Shown one piece after another: positions 1 through 8,955 of a stretch of 64,000 nucleotides of DNA. This DNA is from Paracoccus sp. R12_2 (GTDB taxonomy: Bacteria; Pseudomonadota; Alphaproteobacteria; Rhodobacterales; Rhodobacteraceae): NCBI RefSeq assembly GCF_017744015.1, contig NZ_JAGHRA010000005.1, forward strand, positions 164,855 to 228,854, given 5' to 3'. The position numbers and the translations under genes were made by a program. Numbering within the stretch: the stretch's first letter is position 1; each line of letters begins with the position of its first letter. The notes beneath the pieces are model-generated. The model was given only the letters and a program-made list of their open reading frames with translations, searched no databases and was not told the DNA's origin.

Positions 1-21
1 CATGTCGTCGGTCAGGTCCAT
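1..21 (-). CDS. 5' end of an unidentified gene leaving the window
   Basis: An ATG at 19-21 on the minus strand opens a frame that reads Met-Asp-Leu-Thr-Asp-Asp-Met and then leaves the left edge. A GAGG purine run lies about six bases upstream, a good ribosome-binding site. Seven codons are too few to identify a family. It shares its strand with the LysR gene upstream, which stops 88 bases before this start. Confidence 0.35.
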
Positions 22-109
22 CGCAATCCTCGGCAACAGGGTCTTCCGTCAGTTTCTGGATTGCGCGGCGTCGGCGGCGCGTCAAGACGCTGCCCGAGGT
101 CAGAGCGTC

Positions 110-1018
110 TCAGGAAGCATGCTCGACCTGTGACAAGGTCGCGGTCAGCCACGCACGAAATGCCTTCAGGGCGGCAAGATCGTCCTTGGCCTTGGGCCAG
201 ACCAGCCAATACGCCCCTGGTCCCGGCACGGCGGGTCGCAGGATCGGTTGAAGCCTGTTTTCGGCAATCTCGATCCGCGCAAGATAGTCGGGCAGCAGTG
301 CGATCCCCAGGCCCGAGATCGCCGCCTGAATCATCATCGAGAACTGGTCCATCAACATCCCGTCGGGACGGGCAGGGGCCGCGGCACCCTGGCCGGCGAA
401 CCATGCCGGCCATGCGCCGGGACGCGTCTCAAGTTGCAACAGTACCCTGTCATGCAGATCGGTGGGACCGGTGATGGGTCGGGTTTTCAGGTAGTCGGGC
501 GCGGCGCATGCCGTCATCCGTTCGTCGAAAAGCTTCAGGTGGCGTGCATCGGGCCAGTCGTCATGCCCGAAACAGATCATCGCGTCGAACGGCTCGGCAT
601 CGAAATTGAACCGCGCGAAGCGAGTCGCAAGATTGACCGAGACACCGGGATTGGCCGACAGGAAATCGGGTAGCCGGGGCGCCAGCCAGCGCGTCCCGAA
701 GGTCGGCAGAACCGCCAACGTCAGGGTGCCGCCATCCGGATTGGCGATCAGCGACATGCTGGCGCGCTGCACGATGTCCAGCGCGGACGAAATCTGCCCG
801 AAATATCGTCGCGCCGCGTCGGTCGGAACAAGACGTTTGCGCTGACGCAAGAACAGTTGCTGTCCCAGCTGCGTCTCAAGCGTCTGGATCAGGCGACTGA
901 CGGTGCTTTGGGTCAACGACAGATCATGTGCTGCCGCCGTCACGGAACCTGTGCGCATTACGGCATCGAAGGCCAGCAGAAGACTGAGATTGGGCAGGAA
1001 CCGTCTGGCACGCATCAT
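110..1018 (-). CDS. LysR-family transcriptional regulator, probable glutarate regulator
   Basis: A 302-residue LysR-type regulator. The N-terminal winged helix-turn-helix covers about residues 9-68 and includes the typical SVTAAAHDLSLTQSTVSRLI stretch. The rest is a substrate-binding effector domain of the GcvA-like branch. It is divergent from glutaryl-CoA dehydrogenase across 102 bases, the usual layout for a LysR regulator and its target, so the inference is that it senses glutarate or glutaryl-CoA and controls that gene and the CoA-transferase behind it. The family is clear from the fold; the effector is inferred from context only. Confidence 0.85.
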   Translation of the reverse strand: MMRARRFLPNLSLLLAFDAVMRTGSVTAAAHDLSLTQSTVSRLIQTLETQLGQQLFLRQRKRLVPTDAARRYFGQISSALDIVQRASMSLIANPDGGTLTLAVLPTFGTRWLAPRLPDFLSANPGVSVNLATRFARFNFDAEPFDAMICFGHDDWPDARHLKLFDERMTACAAPDYLKTRPITGPTDLHDRVLLQLETRPGAWPAWFAGQGAAAPARPDGMLMDQFSMMIQAAISGLGIALLPDYLARIEIAENRLQPILRPAVPGPGAYWLVWPKAKDDLAALKAFRAWLTATLSQVEHAS

Positions 1019-1040
1019 TCATCCCATACATGAACTGATG

Positions 1041-1051
1041 CGGATTATCCG
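1041..1051. promoter_or_regulatory. Candidate LysR operator between regulator and gcdH
   Basis: A perfect interrupted palindrome, CGGAT-T-ATCCG, lies in the divergent intergenic space 23 bases from the regulator start and 69 bases from the gcdH start. It is the most symmetric sequence in the gap. LysR proteins typically bind T-N11-A type dyads here, so operator function is an inference from position and symmetry. Confidence 0.35.
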
Positions 1052-1120
1052 TTTTCCGCCCCGGTTGCCAAGCGTTACAAGTTGCCCCCAGAATGACGTG
1101 ACCCGTCAAGGAGGATCCAG

Positions 1121-2320
1121 ATGTCCACGAAATCGCACAAGGGCGCAGCTTTTGCTTGGGACGATCCGTTTCTGCTGTCGGACCAGCTTGGCGAAGAAGA
1201 ACGCATGATCCGCGACAGTGCGGCCGCCTTTGCCGCCGAAAGCCTGGCCCCGCGCGTGCAGGACGCCTATCTGAACGAACATACCGACCCCGAGATTTTC
1301 CGTGAAATGGGCGCCGCCGGAATGCTGGGTGTCACCGTGGCCGAGGAATATGGCGGCGTAGGCGCGTCCTATGTGTCTTATGGCCTTGTCGCGCGGGAAA
1401 TCGAACGCATCGACAGCGGCTATCGCAGCATGGCCTCGGTCCAGTCGTCGCTGGTGATGTTCCCGATCGAGGCCTATGGTAGCGAGGAACAGAAGCAGAA
1501 GTTTCTGCCCAAGCTGGCCTCGGGCGAATTCATTGGCTGTTTCGGCCTGACCGAACCCGATGCCGGAACCGACCCCGGCGGCATGAAGACCCGCGCCAGG
1601 AAGACCGAGGGCGGCTATGTCCTGAACGGGTCCAAGATGTGGATCAGCAATGCCCCCATCGCCGATGTCTTCGTCGTCTGGGCCAAATCCGAGGCGCATG
1701 GCGGCAAGGTGCGCGGCTTTGTCCTGGAAAAGGGGATGAAGGGCCTGTCCGCCCCCAAGATCGGCGGCAAGCTGTCCCTGCGCGCATCCATCACCGGCGA
1801 GATCGTCATGGAGGATGTCGAAGTGGGCGAAGATGCGCTGCTGCCCAATATCGAGGGGATGGGCGGTCCCTTCGGCTGTCTGAACCGTGCGCGTTACGGG
1901 ATCAGTTGGGGCGTGATGGGCGCGGCCGAGGATTGCTGGTTCCGCGCCCGCCAATATGGTCTGGACCGCCATCAGTTCAACAGGCCGCTGGCCGCCACCC
2001 AACTGTACCAGAAGAAGCTGGCCGACATGCAGACCGAAATCGCGCTTGGCCTGCAGGCCAGCCTGCGCGTGGGCCGGCTGTTCGACGAAGGCAAGTTCGC
2101 GCCCGAGATGATCTCGATCGTCAAGCGCAACAACTGCGGCAAGGCGTTGGACATCGCGCGTATGGCCCGCGACATGCATGGCGGCAACGGGATCCAGATC
2201 GAATATCACGTGATGCGCCATGCGCAGAACCTTGAGACGGTGAACACCTACGAGGGCACGCATGACGTTCACGCGCTGATCCTTGGCCGTGCGCAGACCG
2301 GGTTGCAGGCGTTTGGCTGA
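1121..2320 (+). CDS. gcdH: Glutaryl-CoA dehydrogenase
   Basis: A 399-residue flavoprotein of the acyl-CoA dehydrogenase fold. It oxidises and decarboxylates glutaryl-CoA to crotonyl-CoA in lysine, tryptophan and glutarate breakdown, passing electrons to electron-transfer flavoprotein. The C-terminal [17 protein letters not shown] motif, with the catalytic Glu at residue 378, is diagnostic of glutaryl-CoA dehydrogenase. Other family signatures are [15 protein letters not shown] and [11 protein letters not shown] strong AAGGAGG ribosome-binding site precedes the ATG. The next gene, a CoA-transferase, overlaps its stop, so the two are translationally coupled, and a LysR regulator is divergent. 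Length is normal for the family. Confidence 0.95.
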   Translation: MSTKSHKGAAFAWDDPFLLSDQLGEEERMIRDSAAAFAAESLAPRVQDAYLNEHTDPEIFREMGAAGMLGVTVAEEYGGVGASYVSYGLVAREIERIDSGYRSMASVQSSLVMFPIEAYGSEEQKQKFLPKLASGEFIGCFGLTEPDAGTDPGGMKTRARKTEGGYVLNGSKMWISNAPIADVFVVWAKSEAHGGKVRGFVLEKGMKGLSAPKIGGKLSLRASITGEIVMEDVEVGEDALLPNIEGMGGPFGCLNRARYGISWGVMGAAEDCWFRARQYGLDRHQFNRPLAATQLYQKKLADMQTEIALGLQASLRVGRLFDEGKFAPEMISIVKRNNCGKALDIARMARDMHGGNGIQIEYHVMRHAQNLETVNTYEGTHDVHALILGRAQTGLQAFG

Positions 2321-3461
2321 CGCGCCGCTTAAGGGGCTGAAAGTCGTCGAACTGGCCCGCATCCTTGCGGGCCCGTGGCTGGGCCAGACCCTGGCCGATC
2401 TGGGCGCCGAGGTCATAAAGGTCGAGGCGCCCGAGGGCGATGACACACGACGCTGGGGCCCGCCCTTCATCGACCGTCCCCGCGCCGATGGCACCAGCGA
2501 ACGTGTCGCGGCCTATTTTCACGCCGCCAACCGGGGCAAAAGCTCTGTCATTTGTGATTTCGGCGATCCGCAGGATCTGGAGCGCCTGAAAAGGCTGATC
2601 GACAGCGCTGATGTGGTGATCGAAAACTTCAAACTGGGCGGGCTGCGCAAATTCGGGCTGGACTACAAAACCCTTTCGGCCCGCAATCCGGGCCTTGTCT
2701 ATGCGTCGATCACCGGGTTCGGTCAGGACGGGCCGCGCGCAAGCCAGCCGGGCTACGACTTTCTGATCCAGGGCATGTCGGGGATCATGGATCTGACCGG
2801 CGCACCGGACGCCGAGCCGCAAAAGGTCGGCGTCGCGTGGATCGACATCTTTACCGGGCTTTACGGCGTGATCGCGGTGCAGGCTGCGTTGGCCGAACGC
2901 GCGCGCGGGGGGCTGGGGCAGCGACTGGATCTGTCGCTGCTGGATTGCGGTGTGGCGGTGCTGGCGAACCAGGCCACGAATTACCTGCTTGGTGGTACGG
3001 TGCCGCATCGACTGGGCAACGCGCATCCCAATATCGTGCCCTATCAGCTTTTTCCCGCCGCCGATGGGCATCTGATCATCGCCTGCGGAAACGACCGTCA
3101 ATTCGCTGCGCTGTGTGACATACTGGATCTGCCGGATCTGGCGACAAATCCTGATTTCGCCACGAATCCGGCGCGGGTGGCGCATCGCGACCGGCTGGTG
3201 CAGCGTCTTGCCGCGGCCACCCGAAGGCGCAGTCGCGCCGATCTGATCGCCGCGTTCGAGGGCCGGGGCGTGCCGGCCGGACCGGTCAACGACGTGGCCG
3301 AGGCGCTGGCCGACCCTCAGGTTGTCGCCCGGGGCCTGCAGATCGCGCCCGAAGGCATCACGGGCCTTCGCAGCCCCATCGCCATGTCGCGCAGTCGGAT
3401 CGGCAGCGAACGTGCCGCGCCCGCCCTGGGCGACGGCGAATGGGGGTTCGCGGAAGGTTGA
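2313..3461 (+). CDS. CaiB/BaiF family CoA-transferase, probable glutarate CoA-transferase
   Basis: A 382-residue class III CoA-transferase. The N-terminus has the family pattern [17 protein letters not shown] with [12 protein letters not shown], and the nucleophilic Asp sits in [11 protein letters not shown]. The start chosen is TTG at 2313, which overlaps the gcdH stop by eight bases and places the conserved LKGLKVVEL near the N-terminus. An upstream ATG at 2283 would add ten unconserved residues. Coupling to glutaryl-CoA dehydrogenase suggests that it activates free glutarate with succinyl-CoA, as the mammalian SUGCT enzyme does. The family is certain; the substrate is inferred from the neighbour. 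Confidence 0.87.
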   Translation: MADAPLKGLKVVELARILAGPWLGQTLADLGAEVIKVEAPEGDDTRRWGPPFIDRPRADGTSERVAAYFHAANRGKSSVICDFGDPQDLERLKRLIDSADVVIENFKLGGLRKFGLDYKTLSARNPGLVYASITGFGQDGPRASQPGYDFLIQGMSGIMDLTGAPDAEPQKVGVAWIDIFTGLYGVIAVQAALAERARGGLGQRLDLSLLDCGVAVLANQATNYLLGGTVPHRLGNAHPNIVPYQLFPAADGHLIIACGNDRQFAALCDILDLPDLATNPDFATNPARVAHRDRLVQRLAAATRRRSRADLIAAFEGRGVPAGPVNDVAEALADPQVVARGLQIAPEGITGLRSPIAMSRSRIGSERAAPALGDGEWGFAEG

Positions 3462-3591
3462 GGTCTTATTGGCGCCGATCCAGGCGCTGCCCACGGTCAG
3501 GCCCCTTGCCAGCCGCGCGGCCATGCGCCAACCTGCACAAAATGAAGCCCCGCCGAACGGGGCCGGACCCAATATGACAGGGAACAACATC

Positions 3592-5190
3592 ATGAAACAT
3601 TTGCTGACACCGCGCGCGCTGCTTCTTGCCTCTGCATTGGCAATTGCTCCCGCTGCCTATGCGGAAACCCCGACCGACACCTTGGTCGTCGCCACCGACA
3701 TCAGCGACATCATCAGTCTTGATCCGGCGCAGACCTTCGAATTCTCGGGCAATGACGTCAATCGCAACACCTATGACCGGCTGGTCGATTTCGATCCGCT
3801 GGACATGGAGGCCGGGTTCAAGCCGGCGCTTGCCGAAAGCTGGGAAGTGGCCGAAGACGGCATGTCGATCACCTTCACCATGCGCGAGGGCGTGACGTTC
3901 CATTCCGGCAATCCGGTGCGCGCCGAGGATGCGGCCTGGTCGCTGCAGCGGGCCGTCAAGCTGAACAAGACGCCTGCCTTTATCCTGACCCAGTTCGGGT
4001 TCAGCCCCGAGAATGTCGAGGAAAAGATCACCTTCGACGGAAATACGCTGACCCTGAACCTTGATCAGCCCTACGCGCCGTCCTTCGTCCTGAACTGCCT
4101 GACCGCGATGATCGCCAGCGTGGTGGACAAGGAAACCGTGATGGCGAATGTGCAGGGCGAAGATCTGGGCAACACCTGGCTGAACACGAACGAGGCCGGT
4201 TCCGGCGCGTTCCAGCTGGCCGCCTGGCGACCGAACGAGGCCGTGCAGCTGACCGCCTACAAGGATTATTATCAGGGCGCGTCCGAAATGAAGCGCGTCA
4301 TCGTGCGCAACGTGGCCGAATCCAGCGCACAGCGCCTGCTGCTGGAACAGGGCGACATCGATGCCGCGCGAAACCTGACGCCCACCGATGTCGACTCGCT
4401 GGCCAGTACCGAGGGCGTCAAGATCCAGGATGAACCGCGCGGACGCATCCTTTACATGGGGCTCAGCCAGAAGGATGAACTTCTGTCCAACCCCGCCGTT
4501 GTCCAGGCGATCAAGCATCTGGTGGATTACGAGGGGATCACCGGCAGTTTCCTGAAGGGCATGTTCAAGACGCATCAGGCGTTCCTGCCCGAAGGGTATC
4601 TGGGCGCGCTTGAGGACAATCCCTGGAGCTATGACGTCGAAAAGGCCAAGCAGATCCTGGCGGATGCGGGGATCGAGGGCGGAACGATCACCACGAAGAT
4701 CCGCGATCTGCGCGAATATGTGGATACCGCTCAGGCCCTGCAGGCCAGCATGGCCGAGGCCGGCCTGACCCTGAACATCGAACAGATGACCGGGGCGCAG
4801 GTGCTGGACGCCTATCGCGCACGCGAAGTGCCGATCTTCCTTGGCGAATGGGGTCCGGACTATTCCGATCCGAACACCAATGCGGCGACCTTCGCCTATA
4901 ATCCTGACAACAGCGACGAGGCGAAGGCCACCGGGCTGCTGGCATGGCGCAATTCCTACGCGGTGCCGGACGAGATGAACAAGGCAACGGTCGCAGCCAC
5001 GCTGGAGCAGGACGGCGAAAAGCGCGCCCAGATGTATCGCGACATCCAGACGCAATACCAGCAAGAGGCACCGATCATCCCGCTGTTCCAGCGGATCGAG
5101 AACACCGGCCTGCAGGAGAACGTCCAGAACTGGAACGCCGGCGGCTCGGTCACCTCTGTCATGTATCATCAGGTCACCAAGGGCGAATAG
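3592..5190 (+). CDS. Periplasmic peptide-binding protein of an ABC importer (SBP family 5)
   Basis: A 532-residue solute-binding protein of the dipeptide/oligopeptide class. A signal peptide ends near APAAYA-ETPTD, followed by the family opening (VVATDISDIISLDPAQTFEF) and the AESWEVAEDGMSITFTMR segment. The start is the ATG at 3592, eight bases after an AGGGA site and directly before the signal peptide; the in-frame ATG at 3574 is less well placed. It delivers ligand to the four transporter genes that follow. Its ligand cannot be read from sequence; peptides are the usual cargo, but family 5 proteins also bind nickel, opines and sugars. A 130-base gap separates it from the glutarate genes. 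Confidence 0.9.
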   Translation: MKHLLTPRALLLASALAIAPAAYAETPTDTLVVATDISDIISLDPAQTFEFSGNDVNRNTYDRLVDFDPLDMEAGFKPALAESWEVAEDGMSITFTMREGVTFHSGNPVRAEDAAWSLQRAVKLNKTPAFILTQFGFSPENVEEKITFDGNTLTLNLDQPYAPSFVLNCLTAMIASVVDKETVMANVQGEDLGNTWLNTNEAGSGAFQLAAWRPNEAVQLTAYKDYYQGASEMKRVIVRNVAESSAQRLLLEQGDIDAARNLTPTDVDSLASTEGVKIQDEPRGRILYMGLSQKDELLSNPAVVQAIKHLVDYEGITGSFLKGMFKTHQAFLPEGYLGALEDNPWSYDVEKAKQILADAGIEGGTITTKIRDLREYVDTAQALQASMAEAGLTLNIEQMTGAQVLDAYRAREVPIFLGEWGPDYSDPNTNAATFAYNPDNSDEAKATGLLAWRNSYAVPDEMNKATVAATLEQDGEKRAQMYRDIQTQYQQEAPIIPLFQRIENTGLQENVQNWNAGGSVTSVMYHQVTKGE

Positions 5191-5199
5191 GGCTTGGCC

Positions 5200-6282
5200 G
5201 TGACCGACACCGATCCGGGAGGGCGGGGACAGACCCCGCCCCCCTCGCGCGCGGACCGAAACGCGGCCCGGCGCAGGCGATTGCGCAGCGTCGCGGGCAC
5301 CCTGCTGTCACTGGCGCTGACCCTTCTGGGATTGCTGCTGGTGACCTTCATCATCGGGCGCGTCATGCCGATCGACCCGGTGCTGAAGGTCGTCGGCGAC
5401 CGCGCCAGCCAGGCGCAATACGACGCCGCCTATCAGGCGATGGGACTGGATCGGCCATTGGTGATCCAGTTCATCGACTATATCGGCGACGTGCTGACCG
5501 GCGACCTTGGCCGGTCGATCTCGACCGGGCAACTGGTCATTGACGACATCAAGCATGTCTTTCCCGCGACGCTGGAACTGGCGACGCTGGGAACGCTGAT
5601 CGGTGTCAGCATCGGCGTGCCGTTGGGCGTGATCGCGGCCGCCAAGCGCGGCGGGATCATCGATCAGGTCGCGCGGGTGGTGGCGCTGGTGGGCTATTCC
5701 ATGCCGATCTTCTGGCTGGGCCTGATGGGGCTGCTGCTGTTCTACGGCATTCTCGGCTGGGTCGGCGGGCCGGGTCGGCAAGGCATCATCTATGACGGCA
5801 TGGTGCCGGACGTGACCGGGCTGATCCTTGTGGATTCCCTGCTGGCAGGGGACTGGGCCGCATTCAAGGACGCGTTTTCGCACATCATCCTGCCCGCATC
5901 GCTTCTGGGCTATTTCAGTCTTGCCTATATCAGCCGCATGACCCGCAGCTTCATGCTGGAACAGCTGGGTTCGGAATACATCACGACCGCTCGCGTCAAG
6001 GGCCTGTCCGAGACGGCGGTGATCTGGCGGCACGCCTTTCGCAATATCTCGATCCCGCTGGTCACGGTGATCGCGCTGTCCTTCGGGTCGCTTCTTGAAG
6101 GCTCGGTGCTGACCGAGATCATCTTTTCATGGCCGGGTCTTGGCCAATACGTCACCAAGGCGCTGCTGGCCGGCGACATGAGCGCGGTTCTGGGCGGCAC
6201 CATCGTCATCGGGACCTGCTTCATCGCGCTGAACCTGCTCAGCGACATCCTGTACCGCGTGCTTGATCCGAGGTCGAAATGA
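5200..6282 (+). CDS. ABC transporter permease, DppB type
   Basis: The first inner-membrane permease of the peptide importer, about 360 residues. After a charged N-terminus there are six hydrophobic segments, the first near TLLSLALTLLGLLLVTFII. The C-terminal part has the BPD_transp_1 coupling region (SEYITTARVKGLSETAVIWRHAFRN) and the GSVLTEIIFSWPGLGQ motif of DppB/GsiC proteins. The GTG at 5200 has an AGGG eight bases upstream; a TTG six bases earlier is the alternative. It starts nine bases after the binding-protein stop and overlaps the next permease by four bases. Confidence 0.92.
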   Translation: MTDTDPGGRGQTPPPSRADRNAARRRRLRSVAGTLLSLALTLLGLLLVTFIIGRVMPIDPVLKVVGDRASQAQYDAAYQAMGLDRPLVIQFIDYIGDVLTGDLGRSISTGQLVIDDIKHVFPATLELATLGTLIGVSIGVPLGVIAAAKRGGIIDQVARVVALVGYSMPIFWLGLMGLLLFYGILGWVGGPGRQGIIYDGMVPDVTGLILVDSLLAGDWAAFKDAFSHIILPASLLGYFSLAYISRMTRSFMLEQLGSEYITTARVKGLSETAVIWRHAFRNISIPLVTVIALSFGSLLEGSVLTEIIFSWPGLGQYVTKALLAGDMSAVLGGTIVIGTCFIALNLLSDILYRVLDPRSK

Positions 6283-7184
6283 GCCAGACGAGACGCGACT
6301 GGCTGCTTTCGGATGCGCCGCAGACCCGCCGGCAGGCGCGACTGGGGGCGATCTATCAGGGGTGGCTGACCTTTCGTGCCAACAAGCTGGCGATGTTCGG
6401 GCTGATCATCCTTGTCATCCTGATCTTCACGGCGATCTTCGCGCCCTGGATCGCGCCGCAAAACCCGTTCTCGCAAAATCTGGGCGGTCGGCTGGCGCCA
6501 CCTTCGGCGGAACACTTGCTGGGCACCGACGCGCTGGGGCGGGATATCCTGTCGCGGTTGATCCATGGCGCGCGCATCACCCTGTTCATCGTCGGAACCG
6601 TCGCGCTGATCGCGCCGATCATCGGGTTGTTCATCGGCACGGTGGCGGGCTTCGCGGGCGGCTGGCTGGATCAGGTGCTGATGCGGATCACCGACATCTT
6701 CCTGGCTTTTCCCAAGCTGATCCTTGCGCTGGCTTTCGTGGCAGCACTTGGCGCCAGCATCGGAAACGCCGTGCTGGCGCTGGCGCTGACCGCGTGGCCG
6801 CCCTATGCCCGGCTGGCGCGGGCCGAGACGCTGACCATCCGCAATGCCGACTACATCGCCGCTGCCCGGCTGCAGGGTGCGGGGCCGATGCGCCTGCTGA
6901 TCCGGCATATCTGGCCGCTGTGCATCAGCTCGCTGATCGTGCGGGTGGCGCTGGACATGGCGGGGATCATCCTGTCGGCGGCGGGACTTGGCTTTCTGGG
7001 TCTGGGCGCGCAGCCGCCGATGCCGGAATGGGGGGCGATGATCTCGGACGGCCGGACCTATATTCTGGATTTCTGGTGGGTTGCCGCCATGCCGGGGCTG
7101 GCCATCTTCATCGTGTCGCTGTCCTTCAACCTGCTGGGTGACGGGCTGCGTGACGTGCTGGACCCGAAGGGAGGCAAGGAATGA
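6279..7184 (+). CDS. ABC transporter permease, DppC type
   Basis: The second permease of the importer, 301 residues. It has the N-terminal OppC-like segment (FRANKLAMFGLIILVILIFT) and the DppC signature HLLGTDALGRDILSRLI. The EAA-type coupling loop follows in DYIAAARLQGAGPMRLLIRH, and GLGFLGLGAQPPMPEWG is near the C-terminus. Its ATG overlaps the stop of the first permease, and its own stop overlaps the next ATG, so the three genes are tightly coupled. With the DppB-type subunit it forms the membrane pore. Confidence 0.93.
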   Translation: MSQTRRDWLLSDAPQTRRQARLGAIYQGWLTFRANKLAMFGLIILVILIFTAIFAPWIAPQNPFSQNLGGRLAPPSAEHLLGTDALGRDILSRLIHGARITLFIVGTVALIAPIIGLFIGTVAGFAGGWLDQVLMRITDIFLAFPKLILALAFVAALGASIGNAVLALALTAWPPYARLARAETLTIRNADYIAAARLQGAGPMRLLIRHIWPLCISSLIVRVALDMAGIILSAAGLGFLGLGAQPPMPEWGAMISDGRTYILDFWWVAAMPGLAIFIVSLSFNLLGDGLRDVLDPKGGKE

Positions 7185-8065
7185 CCGATCCCCTGCTTTC
7201 GGTGCGCGATCTGCGCGTGGCCTTTCCGACGCGGCAGGGCGTCTTCGAGGCCGTGCGCGGCGTCAGTTTCGATCTGGGGCGCGAACGTCTGGGCGTCGTG
7301 GGTGAATCCGGCAGCGGCAAGTCGATGACCGGCCGTGCGATCCTGGGCCTTGTCCGTCCGCCCGGCCGGGTCACCGCCGACCGCATGGATCTGGACGGTC
7401 AGCCGATCCTGAACCTGCCCGAACGCAAGATGCGCAAGATCCGCGGCAGCCGCATCAGCATGGTGATGCAGGATCCGAAATTCAGCCTGAACCCGGTGAT
7501 GACCATCGGCGACCAGATCATCGAGGCCTATCGGCTGCATGCCGGCGGCGGCAAGAATGTCGGACGCCAGAAGGCGCTGGACATGCTGCACGCGGTCCAG
7601 ATCCGCGATCCCGAACGGGTGATGCAGGCCTATCCCCACGAAGTGTCGGGCGGGATGGGGCAACGCATCATGATCGCCATGATGCTGGCCCCCGACCCCG
7701 AGATCCTGATCGCGGACGAACCCACATCGGCGCTGGACGTGTCGGTGCGGACCGAGGTTCTGAATATCATGGACCGTCTGGTCACCGATCGCGGCATGGG
7801 GCTGATCTTCATCAGCCACGACCTGAATCTTGTCGCCCAGTTCTGCGATCGGGTGCTGATCATGTATGCCGGCCGTGTCGTCGAGACATTGACCGCGAAG
7901 AATCTGCATGACGCGCGGCACCCCTATACGCAGGGCCTGCTGAACAGCCTGCCGCGCCTTGATGCCCCGACCGGCCGCCTGCCGGTGCTGCAGCGCCAGG
8001 AAAGCTGGCGCGACGGTGACACGATCACCGAAAGCCTGGAAACCGAATTTCCGGGGGGACTCTGA
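7181..8065 (+). CDS. ABC transporter ATP-binding protein, DppD type
   Basis: A 294-residue ATPase subunit. Walker A is GESGSGKS at 41-48, the signature is in YPHEVSGGMGQR, Walker B is [12 protein letters not shown], and a switch histidine is in FISHD. The C-terminal oligopeptide extension (RHPYTQGLLNSLPRLD) is typical of DppD/OppD, but the extension is short and I see no Cys-rich iron-sulfur motif of the kind in some DppD proteins. It starts with a four-base overlap and pairs with the DppF-type ATPase downstream to power import. Confidence 0.93.
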   Translation: MTDPLLSVRDLRVAFPTRQGVFEAVRGVSFDLGRERLGVVGESGSGKSMTGRAILGLVRPPGRVTADRMDLDGQPILNLPERKMRKIRGSRISMVMQDPKFSLNPVMTIGDQIIEAYRLHAGGGKNVGRQKALDMLHAVQIRDPERVMQAYPHEVSGGMGQRIMIAMMLAPDPEILIADEPTSALDVSVRTEVLNIMDRLVTDRGMGLIFISHDLNLVAQFCDRVLIMYAGRVVETLTAKNLHDARHPYTQGLLNSLPRLDAPTGRLPVLQRQESWRDGDTITESLETEFPGGL

Positions 8066-8132
8066 TGCGACGTCTTCCGTGCAAGGATGTTCTGCGGGCA
8101 GCGGCAGATCCCCTGATGCCAGCGGTGCCGCA

Positions 8133-8885
8133 ATGCTGAAGATCGAACATCTCGATGTGTGGTTCGGCCTGCCGCCGGATCGTGTGGACGCCGTGAAGGA
8201 TGCCGGTTTCAGTGTGACCGCGGGCGAAAGCTTCGGCCTCGTGGGCGAATCCGGTTCGGGAAAGTCCACGATCCTGCGGGCCATCGCAGGGCTGGTGGGC
8301 AGCTGGTCAGGCCGGATCGAAGTCGACGGACAGCAACTTGAAGGCCATCGCCGCAACCGCGACTTCTACAGATCCGTCCAGATGGTCTTTCAGGACCCCT
8401 ATGCCAGCCTGCATCCGCGCCATTCCGTCGATGCCGTTCTCAGCGAGGCGCTGAAGCTGCAGGGAATGGACGATATCGACGGCCGCATTCCGCGGCTTCT
8501 GGACGATGTCGGGCTGGGGCGCGTGTTCCGGTTCCGCTATCCGCACCAGCTTTCCGGCGGCCAGCGACAGCGCGTCGCCATCGCCCGTGCCCTTGCCGGC
8601 CAGCCGCGCCTGTTGCTGCTGGATGAACCGACCAGCGCGCTGGATGTCAGCGTCCAGGCCGAGATCCTGAACCTGCTGACCGACCTTCGGGCCGAGCATG
8701 GGCTGACCTATCTGATGGTCAGCCACGATCTGGTCGTCATCGGCCACATGTGCGACCGGCTGTCGGTGATGCAGCATGGGCGGATCGTCGAGACGATGGA
8801 TGTCGCGGCGCTGCGCCGCGGGGCGGGGCAGCAGGACTATACCCGGCACCTCATCGGGGCGTCTTCCGGGTATCGGCGATACTGA
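8133..8885 (+). CDS. ABC transporter ATP-binding protein, DppF type
   Basis: The second ATPase of the importer, about 250 residues. Walker A is [10 protein letters not shown] near 38-46, the signature motif is LSGGQRQR, Walker B is [12 protein letters not shown], and the switch His is in MVSHD. The start is the ATG at 8133 at the beginning of the ABC domain. The frame is open further upstream, but the ATG overlapping the previous stop at 8065 is in another frame, and no strong ribosome-binding site precedes 8133, so the exact start is uncertain. It lacks a long C-terminal extension and ends soon after [12 protein letters not shown]. It is the last gene of the transporter operon. Confidence 0.88.
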   Translation: MLKIEHLDVWFGLPPDRVDAVKDAGFSVTAGESFGLVGESGSGKSTILRAIAGLVGSWSGRIEVDGQQLEGHRRNRDFYRSVQMVFQDPYASLHPRHSVDAVLSEALKLQGMDDIDGRIPRLLDDVGLGRVFRFRYPHQLSGGQRQRVAIARALAGQPRLLLLDEPTSALDVSVQAEILNLLTDLRAEHGLTYLMVSHDLVVIGHMCDRLSVMQHGRIVETMDVAALRRGAGQQDYTRHLIGASSGYRRY

Positions 8886-8955
8886 GCCCGGTCGGGGTTG
8901 CGCAGCGCGCCGTTATCGCTAGCGTCGGGCGCGGCTCAACTTTTCGGGGACAGCG

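Noticed and set aside
1106..2494. A 462-residue minus-strand frame opposite gcdH
   Set aside because: It is a shadow of gcdH, without motifs or initiation signals.
3466..5169. A 567-residue minus-strand frame opposite the peptide-binding protein
   Set aside because: The binding protein has a signal peptide, ribosome-binding site and family motifs; the antisense frame has none.
8065..8136. A short frame starting at the ATG that overlaps the DppD stop
   Set aside because: It is out of frame with the DppF-type ATPase and has only about 23 codons with no similarity to anything; the ATPase start at 8133 is preferred.
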